64,000 bases of DNA from Frigoribacterium sp. Leaf415 (GCF_001424645.1 NZ_LMQR01000001.1:799301-863300); one strand, 5' to 3'; shown: positions 31,569 through 40,513, numbered from the stretch's first letter. Translations and numbers: made by a program. The notes: generated by a model not told the origin, from the sequence alone.

Positions 31569-33028
31569 GCGAGCGTCCCCGAGGCACCGACCGGGCCGCG
31601 CGGCCCGTGCCGGGGTCGACCGCGGACGGTTCCCGCGCCGGTCGCACACGACCGCGGGGCGGCACCCGTGGCGTCGACCAGCGCTTCGACTCCGCGTTCT
31701 CGACGGGAACACAGGGGCTGACGAACGCCCGCACCCGGATCGTCGGCGATCGCACCGGCATCGGAGCGGACCTGCTCGTCCTGCTCGTCAGGACGACCCG
31801 CGGGACCCGCCGCGCCGTCCGCGGGGCCTTCACCAGCGCCTCCTCGGTGGTCACGCCGTTCGGGTGGTCGATGCTCGTCGCCGCACCGGTGGCGCTGCTC
31901 GTCGGCTACCTGCTCGGCTGGCCCGAGTTCGTGGTGGTCGGTTTCGCCGCGATCGTCCTGCTGCTCGTCGCGGGGCTGGCGCTGATCGGTCGGAACTCCG
32001 TCCGCATCACCCTCGAGATCCCGCACGAACGGGTGGCCGTCGGCGCCGCGGCCGCCGGCACCGTGCGGGTGCGCAACGCGAGTGCGCGCCGCATCCTCGG
32101 GGTGTCCGTCGAGGTCCCCGTCGGCCCGGGGCTCGCCGAGATCGACCTGCCGAGCCTGCGGTCGGGTGACGAGGTGACCGAGTCGTTCGACCTGCCCACC
32201 ACGCGCCGGGGCGTCGTCGTCGTGGGACCGGTCAGCACCGTCCGTGGTGATCCGGTCGGCCTCGCCCGACGCGAGATCGAGTGGACCGGCGTCACCGAGG
32301 TGTTCGTCCATCCCCGCACCATCGGCATCCCGAGCACGAGCACGGGGCTCATCCGCGACCTCGAGGGAAACCCGACGCGCGACCTCTCACCCAGCGACAT
32401 CTCGTTCCACGCGCTGCGCGAGTACCAGCCCGGTGACGAACGACGGAACATCCACTGGAAGTCGACCGCCAAGACGGGCACCTACATGGTGCGGCAGTTC
32501 GAGGAGAGTCGGCGCAGCCACCTCGTCATCGCCCTGAGCCTGGCGGCCGGCGACTTCGCGAACGAGGACGAGTTCGAGCTCGCCGTCAGCGTCGCGGGCT
32601 CGCTCGGCGCCCGGGCGATCCGGGACGCGCGGGAGGTCAGCGTCGTCGTCGGAGCGACCACCCCCGAGTTCGCCAAGCGCAAGAACCTCGAGATCCGCTC
32701 GCTGAGCACGCTGACGCGCAACCGGCTGCTCGACGAGCTCGCCGTCGTCACCACGGCCGAGTCCGCCCTGGCCATCACCGACGTCTCACGGGTCGCCGGC
32801 GACCAGGTCGTGGGGATCTCGGTGGCGTTCCTCGTCGTCGGGTCCACGACGACCGTCACCGAGATGCGCGCCGCCGCCATGCAGTTCCCCCTCGGGGTCG
32901 AAGCGGTCGCGATCGTGTGCGACCCCGAGACGGTGCCCGGCATGAGGCGCATCGCCGATCTCACCGTGCTCACCATCGGCTTCCTCGAGGACCTGCAGAA
33001 GTCGCTCGCCCGGACGGCGAGCGCATGA
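31565..33028 (+). CDS. DUF58 membrane protein
   Basis: 487 residues from GTG 31565 (GTGA overlap). A basic, low-complexity N-terminal 90 residues lead to two adjacent membrane segments (about 100-140). After an extracytoplasmic-type beta domain comes the DUF58 core with SFHALREYQPGDERRNIHWK and TGTYMVRQFEESRR, followed by a degenerate VWA-like fold. DUF58 proteins pair with MoxR ATPases. It overlaps the next gene by four bases. Confidence 0.9.
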   Translation: MSERPRGTDRAARPVPGSTADGSRAGRTRPRGGTRGVDQRFDSAFSTGTQGLTNARTRIVGDRTGIGADLLVLLVRTTRGTRRAVRGAFTSASSVVTPFGWSMLVAAPVALLVGYLLGWPEFVVVGFAAIVLLLVAGLALIGRNSVRITLEIPHERVAVGAAAAGTVRVRNASARRILGVSVEVPVGPGLAEIDLPSLRSGDEVTESFDLPTTRRGVVVVGPVSTVRGDPVGLARREIEWTGVTEVFVHPRTIGIPSTSTGLIRDLEGNPTRDLSPSDISFHALREYQPGDERRNIHWKSTAKTGTYMVRQFEESRRSHLVIALSLAAGDFANEDEFELAVSVAGSLGARAIRDAREVSVVVGATTPEFAKRKNLEIRSLSTLTRNRLLDELAVVTTAESALAITDVSRVAGDQVVGISVAFLVVGSTTTVTEMRAAAMQFPLGVEAVAIVCDPETVPGMRRIADLTVLTIGFLEDLQKSLARTASA

Positions 33029-35397
33029 CCGCCGTCGACGAGGTCCGGACGCCCGCAGGGCCCGTGACCCCTCCTCCCCGCGCCCGGTCACGCACCCGGC
33101 CGACCCGACTGCGGGCGCCGTTCGTGACCTCCGTCGTGGCGTTGTTCGCCGCCTCGCTCGGCACCGCGGCCGCGACCTTCTGGCCGGTGTACGAGAGTGC
33201 CGCCTTCGTGGTGCTCGTCGTCGTCGCCTTCGCCGTCGGCGTGGTCATCGCGCTCGGGTCGGCCGTCCTCCGACTGTCGAGCGTGTGGGTGTTCGTCGCC
33301 ACGGTCGTGGCGTACCTCGTGCTCGGCGTGCCGCTGGCCGTGCCGTCGCAGGCCCTCGTCGGCGTGCTGCCCACGGGCAGGGGCCTCCTGACGTTGGTCT
33401 CGGCGACGGCTCTCGGCTGGAAACAGCTCGTCACCATCGCCCTGCCGGTGGGCAGCTACGAGGCCTTGCTGGTGCCGGTCTTCGTACTGGTCCTCGTCGG
33501 CACGGTCGTCGGTCTGTCCGTCGCGCTCCGCGGCCGACGCGGAGAACTCGCCGTCGTCGTCCCCGTCGTCGTCTGGATCGCGGCGATCGTGCTCGGTCCG
33601 GGCGAGGCCTGGTGGCCCCGAGCCACGGGAGTCGCCGTGCTCGTGACGGTGGTCGCCTGGGTGGTCTGGTGGCGCCTCCGTCGGCGTCGCGTCGCGCTCG
33701 ACGCGCTCACCGCCCGTGACGCCACGAGGTCGACCGGGCACCGCCCGGTGGCCGTCCGGGCCGTCGTCGGCACGCTCGCCACGCTGGTCGTCGCCGGTAC
33801 AGCCGGCACGCTCGCCGTCGCGGCGGTCCCGCCGACCACCTCGCGGACGGTGGCCCGCACGGTCGTCGAGCAACCGTTCGACCCCCGCGACCACGTCAGC
33901 CCGCTCAGCGGCTTCCGGGCCTACGAACAGGAGCCGACCGTCGACCAGACGCTCCTCACGGTCTCGGGCCTCCGCGACGGACAGCGACTGCGCGTCGCCA
34001 CGCTCGACACCTACGACGGTGTCGTCTACAGCGTCGGCAGCGGCGAGGTCGACAGCGCCTCCGGGTTCTTCACGCGCGTGCCGTCCGACGTCGACCAATC
34101 CGAGGTCGACGGAGATGCGACCACGGTGGACGTCACGGTCGGTGCCTACGACGACCTCTGGCTGCCCACCGTCGGCCGACTCGAGTCCGTCTCGTTCGAC
34201 GGAGCCACGGCGGACGCCCGGCGGGACGAGTTCTTCTACAACGACGTCACGGGCACGGCGGCCGTCCTCGGCGGACTCCGGCAAGGCGACTCGTACCGGT
34301 TGGACGCGGTCGAGCCCCGCCAGCCCGGCGACGACGAGCTCGACGCGCTCACGCCGGGGACGGCCACCGTGCCGACACCGCGGGACGTGCCCGACGAGCT
34401 CTCCTCCTCGCTCGAGGAGGACGTCGCCGGGGTCCAGGGGCCGGGGGCGCGCCTGCAGGCGGCGCTGAGCGCGCTGCGCGAGGACGGCTACGTGAGCCAC
34501 GGGGTCACCGCCGACGAGCCCGTCAGTCGATCGGGGCACGGGGCGGACCGCATCGCCCAGCTCTTCACCGACCCCGTCATGATCGGGGACGCCGAGCAGT
34601 ACGCGACGGCGGCCGCGCTGATGGCCGATCAGCTGGGGTTCCCCGCGAGGGTGGTCATGGGATTCGCGCCCGAGACCGACGGCGGCAGCGTCGAGGTCAC
34701 CGGGTCCAGCGTGACCGCCTGGATCGAGGTCGACACCGCCCAGCACGGCTGGGTGGCCCTCGACCCGAACCCGGCCGAACGGCCGATCCCCGAGGACCAG
34801 GTGCAGGACCCCACGCAGATCTCCCGTCCCGAGTCCGTCGTCCAGCCGCCGCCCCAGGACCCTCAGGTGCGGGACGACCAGACCCCGCCGCAATCCGAGC
34901 AGGACGACCCCGAGACCCCTCCGGTCTGGTTGGCCGTCGTCCTGGCGATCGTCCGGATCGCCGGTTGGAGCGCTCTCGTGGCCGGCCTGCTCGCGGCCCC
35001 GTTCGTGACGATCGTCGCCCTCAAGGCACGGAGGAGACGCCGCCGCCGGACGGCGACGAGTCCGTCCGCCCGCATCAGCGGCGGCTGGCACGAGTTCCAG
35101 GACGCCGTGGTCGACCACGGCATCCGCACCCCGCCGGCCGCGACGCGGAGCGAGGTCGCCGCCGTGGTCGGTGGTTCGCGTCCCGCGGTGCTGGCCCGGG
35201 TGGCGGACCGTGCGGTGTTCTCTCCGAACCCGCCCGCCGACTCCGACGCCGACCGCGTCTGGACGGCCGTCGCCGAGATGAGGCGAGCCCTCGGGGTGGG
35301 CCTCACGAGGCGGCAGCGGTTCGCCGCGGCGGTCTCGCTCCGATCTTTGCGTGGTTACCATGGGCGCACCCCTCCCGAGCGACAGAGGAACGACTGA
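33025..35397 (+). CDS. TgpA-like multi-pass protein with catalytically degenerate transglutaminase domain
   Basis: 790 residues. Several N-terminal membrane helices (about 30-215, and one near 250-270), a large outside domain, and a final helix (about 635-660) with a cytoplasmic tail. The transglutaminase-like core (about 470-590) aligns with the family but the catalytic triad is broken: the Cys position in GDxEQYA is Ala523 and the His position before AWIEV is Thr564; only Asp580 in LDPNP remains. It is probably not an active transglutaminase or protease; a binding or scaffold role is inferred. Equivalent to tgm in the bifidobacterial cluster by position. Confidence 0.85.
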   Translation: MTAVDEVRTPAGPVTPPPRARSRTRPTRLRAPFVTSVVALFAASLGTAAATFWPVYESAAFVVLVVVAFAVGVVIALGSAVLRLSSVWVFVATVVAYLVLGVPLAVPSQALVGVLPTGRGLLTLVSATALGWKQLVTIALPVGSYEALLVPVFVLVLVGTVVGLSVALRGRRGELAVVVPVVVWIAAIVLGPGEAWWPRATGVAVLVTVVAWVVWWRLRRRRVALDALTARDATRSTGHRPVAVRAVVGTLATLVVAGTAGTLAVAAVPPTTSRTVARTVVEQPFDPRDHVSPLSGFRAYEQEPTVDQTLLTVSGLRDGQRLRVATLDTYDGVVYSVGSGEVDSASGFFTRVPSDVDQSEVDGDATTVDVTVGAYDDLWLPTVGRLESVSFDGATADARRDEFFYNDVTGTAAVLGGLRQGDSYRLDAVEPRQPGDDELDALTPGTATVPTPRDVPDELSSSLEEDVAGVQGPGARLQAALSALREDGYVSHGVTADEPVSRSGHGADRIAQLFTDPVMIGDAEQYATAAALMADQLGFPARVVMGFAPETDGGSVEVTGSSVTAWIEVDTAQHGWVALDPNPAERPIPEDQVQDPTQISRPESVVQPPPQDPQVRDDQTPPQSEQDDPETPPVWLAVVLAIVRIAGWSALVAGLLAAPFVTIVALKARRRRRRRTATSPSARISGGWHEFQDAVVDHGIRTPPAATRSEVAAVVGGSRPAVLARVADRAVFSPNPPADSDADRVWTAVAEMRRALGVGLTRRQRFAAAVSLRSLRGYHGRTPPERQRND

Positions 35398-37259
35398 TGT
35401 ACTGCCCCACCTGTGCCAGCCCCCTGCCCGTCGGCGCGATGTTCTGCGGCGAGTGCGGTCGGGCGGTCTCGAGCGCAGACCTCGCGGCCGCCCGCCGTCG
35501 GGCCGATGCCGCCGCCGAGCACGTCGACGCCACCAGCGCCCCCGACCTGCCCGAGGCTCCCTCGCGCGCGACGTCGCACCCCCGCCGCGGCGATGCGGAG
35601 CCACCGTGGTGGGTGCGCGACCGTCAGACGGACGCCGACGCGGCCGAGGTCGGGTCGCCCGGCCCCGACCACCCCCGGCCCGTGGCGCCCGAGTCGGTTC
35701 CCGAGCCCCCGGCGTGGCCGGTCGACGACCGATCGGTCGAGCGTGCGGCCGACGTCGACCCTCGAGCAGCCTCCGAGGAGGCGCGGGCCGAGTCCCCGAG
35801 GCCCTCTCGCCCCGACCGTCCCGCGATCCCCGACGGCCAGGTCGGCGCCCTCGGGACGGCGGCCCCCGAGGCGGTCGAACCGCCCGTCCCGCTCCGATCG
35901 CCCGCCGAGCACCCCGACAACGGGCCACGCCCCACGTCGGCCCCGCTCTGGACGGCATCGTTGACGCCTCTCCGGTCGGACGACACCCCTCCCGTGGCGA
36001 CGACCGCCGCGGAGACCCCGTCCTCCGAGGTGCCCGACGTCCGTCCGGACGACGAGGTCGGCTTCGGCGAGGCCGCGCCGTCCTCCACCCCCGACGGCGC
36101 ACGTCCGGCCGAGGCCGACCACGCCCACGGCGCCGACGGACCGGAGGCGGCTGCGCCGTCCGGCGAGCCCGCCCCCGCATCCGCTCCCACCCCCGAGGTC
36201 GCACCCGACGACCGGGCGGCGGCTCCTGTGAGCCCCCCGCCTCTCGTGCGTCCGACGGCCGACGTGCCCCGGGACGGCGACACCGCCCCGGTCGCCGCGC
36301 TCGGCCGGGACTTCCGTCCGCCGATCCCCGACGGGTCCCGTCCCGCTCCCGTCGAGTCCGGTCGTCCCGCACCCGTCCCGCTCGTCGAGCCCGCGCCGCT
36401 CGTCCCACCGGGTTCCGCCGTCGGCCTCGAACGGTGCACGCACTGTGGCGCAGCCGTCGACGAGGACGACATCTTCTGCGGTGAATGCGGTGCGGTCGTG
36501 CAATCCGTCGCCCTGTCGTTCACGGGCCCCGTCGTCCCGCTCCCACCCGAGTGGCGACCGGACGACGAGTCCGTCCTCCGCCGGGGTCCCGCCACCGAGG
36601 ACGGTGAGGCCGTCCGATCGGGCACCGGCGACGCCGGCACCGGCGACGCCGGCACCGGCCAGGGCGATCCGGGCTCCCATGACGGCGTCCCCGCACAGGG
36701 TGAGGCCGACGATCAGCAGCAGGCGGCACCACGCCCGGCCCCCGAGCCGATCGACCACGTCCCGGGCTTCCGGGCCGAGCGACCGGCCGTGACCCCGAGG
36801 CCGACCGTCGCCGACGTCCCGCCGGCCCCGACCTCCTCGTCGGCCCCGCCCTGGCGTCCTCGTCGTCCCCCCGTCGACCTGCCGGTGGACGACGACGTCG
36901 ACGAGACCCGCATCGTCCGCCGTGGTGGCCTGGGGACCGAGTACGTCCTGCAGTTCAGCACGGGTGAGAGCATCACGGTCGACGGCACGGGTCTCGTCGG
37001 CCGGGCGCCGACGCCCCAGCCAGGGGAGCGGTTCGACCAGCTCGTCCGCATCGTCGATCCCGGGAAATCAGTGTCGAAGACGCATCTCGAATTCGGTCAA
37101 GAGGCCGGAGCCTTGTGGGTCAGCGACCGGTGGTCCGGCAACGGCACGGTCGTCCGCCCTCGTGATCTCCCGCCCCGCCGTGCCGATCCGGGCGTCCGCG
37201 TCCGGGTGACGCGCGGCACCCGGGTCGAGATCGGCGAGCAGTTCTTCGTCGTCGTCTGA
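35397..37259 (+). CDS. Double zinc-ribbon FHA-domain protein
   Basis: 620 residues; its ATG overlaps the upstream stop (TGATG). Two zinc ribbons: Cys3, Cys6, Cys17, Cys20 (CPTC then CGEC) and Cys347, Cys350, Cys361, Cys364 (CTHC then CGEC). Between and after them are long Pro/Ala/Asp/Arg-rich disordered stretches. A C-terminal FHA domain (about 505-620) has VGRAPTPQPG, SVSKTHLEF and DRWSGNGTVVRP. FHA binding to a phosphorylated partner, probably made by the cluster's kinase, is inferred. No membrane segment. Confidence 0.85.
   Translation: MYCPTCASPLPVGAMFCGECGRAVSSADLAAARRRADAAAEHVDATSAPDLPEAPSRATSHPRRGDAEPPWWVRDRQTDADAAEVGSPGPDHPRPVAPESVPEPPAWPVDDRSVERAADVDPRAASEEARAESPRPSRPDRPAIPDGQVGALGTAAPEAVEPPVPLRSPAEHPDNGPRPTSAPLWTASLTPLRSDDTPPVATTAAETPSSEVPDVRPDDEVGFGEAAPSSTPDGARPAEADHAHGADGPEAAAPSGEPAPASAPTPEVAPDDRAAAPVSPPPLVRPTADVPRDGDTAPVAALGRDFRPPIPDGSRPAPVESGRPAPVPLVEPAPLVPPGSAVGLERCTHCGAAVDEDDIFCGECGAVVQSVALSFTGPVVPLPPEWRPDDESVLRRGPATEDGEAVRSGTGDAGTGDAGTGQGDPGSHDGVPAQGEADDQQQAAPRPAPEPIDHVPGFRAERPAVTPRPTVADVPPAPTSSSAPPWRPRRPPVDLPVDDDVDETRIVRRGGLGTEYVLQFSTGESITVDGTGLVGRAPTPQPGERFDQLVRIVDPGKSVSKTHLEFGQEAGALWVSDRWSGNGTVVRPRDLPPRRADPGVRVRVTRGTRVEIGEQFFVVV
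36621..36659 (+). repeat. Two-and-a-half copies of a 15-base coding repeat
   Basis: GGCACCGGCGACGCC occurs twice, followed by GGCACCGGCC, coding for GTGDAGTGDAGTG in the disordered linker of the zinc-ribbon FHA protein. Confidence 0.7.
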
Positions 37260-37354
37260 CCGACGACTCCTCCACACGCGGCAGGGTCGGCGGGTCCTCC
37301 CCGGCCCCGCCCACCCGGCACCGATCACGGCAGGCAGTCCGCTCCACTGGGGGC

Positions 37355-38269
37355 ATGGACTCCTCCACCCCCGCGTCGTCGTCGACTCCCGCGTCGTCGT
37401 CGACTCCCGTGCCGTCGTCGACTCCCGTGACGTCCCCGTCCGTCGCATCCCGCGTGCGGCTGCCGTCGGCACCGGCCCGCCCCCGTCCGACAGCCGCGCC
37501 GGTCGCGGCGATCTCGACGGGCGCCCTCGTGTCGGGGTGCGGGGCCCTCGTCCCCTGGACCGGCCCGCCTGCCGTCCTCGCGTCCTCGGTCGCGACGGCT
37601 CTCGCGGTCCTCGTCGGCTGGGCCGTCGACCGTGTCGCCGGGGCGACCCTCACGGCCCGTCGCGAACGATCGCGATTCCTGGAGTCCCTCGACGCGGTCG
37701 AGGAGGTCGTCACGAGCCTCCGGGCGGCACGGTCGCGTGAACTGGCCGACTGGTACCCGACGGCCGATCGACTCGGTGCGTCCGACGCCGCACGTCGTCC
37801 GACCCGGGTGCTGGTGCTCGGGGTGGGTCGCGCCTCCAGCGGGCTCGCGCTCGAGGGGCGTCCCGAGGACGACCTCGAGCCGGGCGACCCGGCCGTCGCC
37901 CGACTGGCACGCCTCCGGGCCGAGGCGGCCACCCTCGACGAGGCGCCGCTCTGCGTGCCCCTCTCGTCGACCGTCCGGATTGTCGGACCGCCCGTCGTGG
38001 CCGAGGCCGTGGCGTCGGGCCTCCGCCGTCAGCTGCGGGCGGCGGGGGCGTCGGCTGCCCAGGCGGCCGAGGCCGTCGACTGCGTGCTCGTCGGTGTGGT
38101 GCCCTCGGTGGGGGCCCTGCCCGTGGCCGAACCGCCCGCGGTCGACACGGTCGTCGTGATCAGCCCGGACGGTGAGGCCACGGTCACCCTCAAGGACGGT
38201 AGGCCGTGTCGGCAGAGCCTGCGGGTCGCGTTCGTGTCGGTGCTCGACGACGCCGCGCGATGCGTCTAG
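37355..38269 (+). CDS. EccC/FtsK-like N-terminal region without ATPase domains
   Basis: 304 residues. A Ser/Thr/Pro repeat tail (1-30), then two closely spaced hydrophobic segments (about 48-90), then a basic helix (TARRERSRFLESLDAVEEV) and a beta-rich part with VLVLGVGRASSGLALEG, EAPLCVPLSS and VRIVGPPVVAEAVASGLRRQL. This order resembles the stretch before the first ATPase of actinobacterial FtsK/SpoIIIE (EccC-type) secretion ATPases. The protein stops where the ATPases should begin, and no Walker motif exists. It may be a truncated remnant or a stand-alone membrane adaptor. It is 95 bases after the FHA gene; no WXG100 gene is visible. Confidence 0.55.
   Translation: MDSSTPASSSTPASSSTPVPSSTPVTSPSVASRVRLPSAPARPRPTAAPVAAISTGALVSGCGALVPWTGPPAVLASSVATALAVLVGWAVDRVAGATLTARRERSRFLESLDAVEEVVTSLRAARSRELADWYPTADRLGASDAARRPTRVLVLGVGRASSGLALEGRPEDDLEPGDPAVARLARLRAEAATLDEAPLCVPLSSTVRIVGPPVVAEAVASGLRRQLRAAGASAAQAAEAVDCVLVGVVPSVGALPVAEPPAVDTVVVISPDGEATVTLKDGRPCRQSLRVAFVSVLDDAARCV
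37361..37432 (+). repeat. Four 18-base tandem repeats coding SSTPxx
   Basis: Units of the form TCGTCGACTCCCGCGTCG, four in tandem, encode SSTPAS, SSTPAS, SSTPVP and SSTPVT at the N-terminus of the EccC-like protein. The first unit has diverged at several bases. Such repeats can change copy number by slippage. Confidence 0.8.
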
Positions 38270-39282
38270 CGGTCGAGCCCGCTGCCGAGACGGATGCGGC
38301 CCACGAGGCCGTCACCGCCGGTGACCTTCTCGAGCGTGCGCTCGATCACGCGATCGGCGGCGGCTGCGTCGACAGCCCCCTCGTCGACCAGGAGGCGCAG
38401 CGCGACCAGGGTGCCGGCCCTCACGTTCCCGTCGAGCACCTTCACGGCCACCGCGACGCCGTCGGTCGTGCCCATCACCATGACGCCCTCGGCGCCCAGC
38501 TTGGCCAGCACCCCCAGCTCGTCGATCGTCACCGTGTTGGCGCGGCCGGGGCCGTCGATCGCCCAGGCGTCGCCGAGGACGGCCTCGACGAGGTGCGCCG
38601 CGTGGTCGTCGCGTCCCGCGCCGGTCGGGCGGACCGACCCGGTGATGCGGGCGATCGCCCGGGCCAGGCCGACCACGGTGGTCGCGATCACCGGGGCGCC
38701 GCAGCCGTCGACACCGGCGTGGTCGACGGTCTCGCCGGTGAACTCGGCGACCGTCTCGCGGACGGCGGCCTGCAGGGGGTGGTCGGTGGCGACGTAGCTC
38801 GACGGGTCCCAGCCGTTCTCGGCGCAGGCGAGCAGGAACGAGGCGTGCTTGCCCGAGCAGTTCATGGCGAGGCGGCGCTTCGCGGACGCCTCGCGGGCGC
38901 TTGTTCGGTCGCCGGGCCAGTCCGGCGGGCAGAGGAGATCGTCCTCGGTGCTGCCCGAGCGGCCGAGCAGTGCCTCGACCACGTCGAGGTGGGCCCGCGT
39001 GCCGGCGTGGCTCGCCGTCGCCAGCACGGCCTGCGGGCCGTCGAGCGAGACTCCGGACCGCAGCACCGTCAGCGCTTGCAGCGGTTTCAAGCACGAGCGT
39101 GGGTAGATCGTCGCGTCGGCGTCCCCGACGCGACGCAGTTCGTGCCCGTCGGCATCCACGACGACGCCCGCACCGAGGTGACGGCTCTCGTCCCAGCCCG
39201 AGCGTTCGAGCACGGCCAGCTCGACGCTGCCCGAGGCGGTCAGGGGGTGACGGGAGGGCACGGCGGGGCGGGGGTCGGTCAT
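38266..39282 (-). CDS. Asparaginase (Asparaginase_II / EryA-like family)
   Basis: 338 residues on the minus strand from ATG 39282. It belongs to the Rhizobium etli-type asparaginase family, distinct from E. coli AnsA/AnsB. Signatures include IYPRSCLKPLQAL, LATASHAGTRAH, the MNCSGKHASFLLAC motif and VDGCGAPV. It hydrolyses asparagine to aspartate and ammonia. Its stop codon and that of the converging gene share the same CTAG (38266-38269), so there is no space for a terminator. Confidence 0.9.
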   Translation of the reverse strand: MTDPRPAVPSRHPLTASGSVELAVLERSGWDESRHLGAGVVVDADGHELRRVGDADATIYPRSCLKPLQALTVLRSGVSLDGPQAVLATASHAGTRAHLDVVEALLGRSGSTEDDLLCPPDWPGDRTSAREASAKRRLAMNCSGKHASFLLACAENGWDPSSYVATDHPLQAAVRETVAEFTGETVDHAGVDGCGAPVIATTVVGLARAIARITGSVRPTGAGRDDHAAHLVEAVLGDAWAIDGPGRANTVTIDELGVLAKLGAEGVMVMGTTDGVAVAVKVLDGNVRAGTLVALRLLVDEGAVDAAAADRVIERTLEKVTGGDGLVGRIRLGSGLDR

Positions 39283-39289
39283 GATGGGG

Positions 39290-39295
39290 AGTGTA
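39290..39295 (-). promoter_or_regulatory. Leaderless-type -10 (TACACT) of the asparaginase gene
   Basis: On the minus strand TACACT is followed by seven bases and the ATG at 39282. The divergent OsmC gene starts 68 bases away. Confidence 0.45.
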
Positions 39296-39350
39296 CCGAG
39301 GCCCGCCACGCGACCACGTCGCACCGACGAGGGGCCCAGAGGGAGGCAGC

Positions 39351-39842
39351 ATGCTCGACCACGACTACGCCGTCGACGTCCACTGGACGGGCGACCGGGG
39401 CGAGGGCACCACCTCGTACCGTTCGTACGGCCGGGACAACACGATCGTCGCCACCGGCAAGCAGCACGACATCCTGGCGTCGGCCGATCGCACGTTCCAC
39501 GGCGACGCCGACCGGTGGAACCCCGAGGAGCTGCTGCTCGCCGCCCTGGCACAGTGCCACCTCCTCAGCTACCTGCACGTCGCCGCCACCGCGGGCGTGG
39601 TCGTGGTCGCCTACGAGGACGCCGCCGTGGGGCGCATGACCCAGACGCAGGACGGCGGCGGTCGCTTCACGTCGGTCACCCTGCGGCCCCGGGTGACCGT
39701 CGCCGACGACGACATGGTCGAGCGCGCCCTCGAGCTGCACGCCGAGGCGAGCCGCAAGTGCTTCATCGCGGCGTCCGTCGCCTTCCCCGTCGGCCACGAG
39801 CCGACCGTGGTGGCGGCGTCCAGAGAAGCCGACCGGGCGTGA
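39351..39842 (+). CDS. OsmC/Ohr-family protein
   Basis: 163 residues from ATG 39351 after GGGAGG. The family reduces organic hydroperoxides with two cysteines. Here the candidates are the Cys in ALAQCHLLSYL and the Cys in ASRKCFIAASV, spaced as in OsmC-like proteins. NPEELLLAAL is the usual helix before the first Cys. Which subgroup (OsmC, Ohr or YhfA) is unclear. Confidence 0.85.
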   Translation: MLDHDYAVDVHWTGDRGEGTTSYRSYGRDNTIVATGKQHDILASADRTFHGDADRWNPEELLLAALAQCHLLSYLHVAATAGVVVVAYEDAAVGRMTQTQDGGGRFTSVTLRPRVTVADDDMVERALELHAEASRKCFIAASVAFPVGHEPTVVAASREADRA

Positions 39843-39916
39843 GGCAGAATGGCACGGCACCTCCGCCGCGCCGAGTCCCACGGCGCGAGCCCCGTCACTC
39901 CGACCGAGAGATCCCC

Positions 39917-40477
39917 ATGCGCCGCTCCCTCGCCCTCCTGGCCGTCCCCGCCCTCCTCTTGTCGTTGGCGGCCTGTGCCGGCGACGCCGGCGGGTCGTCC
40001 GACACCGCGACGCCGACCAGCTCGGCGTCGTCGACGTCCGACGTCCCGCTGCGGGCCTCGGGCGAGCCCCAGGCCCCGCAGGCCGGCTTCCCGACCGTCG
40101 AGCTCGACGCCGACGGCCGTCCGACGGTGACCGTCCCCGAGGCCGACGCGCCGACCGAGCTCGGTGTCGAGACCCTGATCAAGGGCGACGGCGCCACGGT
40201 CCAGGCCGGTGACACCGTCACCGTCCAGTACCAGGGCGTCATCTGGAACACCGGCGAGATCTTCGACGAGAGCTGGTCGCGCGGCGCGCCGGCCACCTTC
40301 TCGACCGACCAGGTCATCACCGGCTTCGCGGACGGCATGGTGGGGCAGACCGTCGGGTCGCAGACGGTCGTCGTCATCCCGCCGGCCGACGGCTACGGCG
40401 AGGCCGGCGCCCCGCAGGCAGGCATCTCGGGCACCGACACGCTCGTCTTCGTCATCGACATCCTCGCCGTCTCCTAG
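39917..40477 (+). CDS. FKBP-type peptidyl-prolyl isomerase lipoprotein
   Basis: 186 residues. Lipoprotein signal with lipobox LSLAAC (Cys about 21), then a Ser/Thr-rich linker. The FKBP domain (about 95-186) has GDTVTVQYQGV, GEIFDESW, VITGFADGMVGQ and VVVIPPADGYGEAG, so the active-site aromatic and Asp residues look present. It acts as a proline isomerase outside the membrane. Another FKBP lipoprotein follows 36 bases later. Confidence 0.9.
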   Translation: MRRSLALLAVPALLLSLAACAGDAGGSSDTATPTSSASSTSDVPLRASGEPQAPQAGFPTVELDADGRPTVTVPEADAPTELGVETLIKGDGATVQAGDTVTVQYQGVIWNTGEIFDESWSRGAPATFSTDQVITGFADGMVGQTVGSQTVVVIPPADGYGEAGAPQAGISGTDTLVFVIDILAVS

Positions 40478-40513
40478 CCGACCGTCGCCGTCGACCACCG
40501 AGACGACTCCTCG

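Noticed and set aside
33088..36408. Minus-strand open frame of 1106 codons
   Set aside because: Opposite two well-supported genes (transglutaminase-fold and zinc-ribbon FHA), low-complexity Arg/Pro composition, no recognisable domain.
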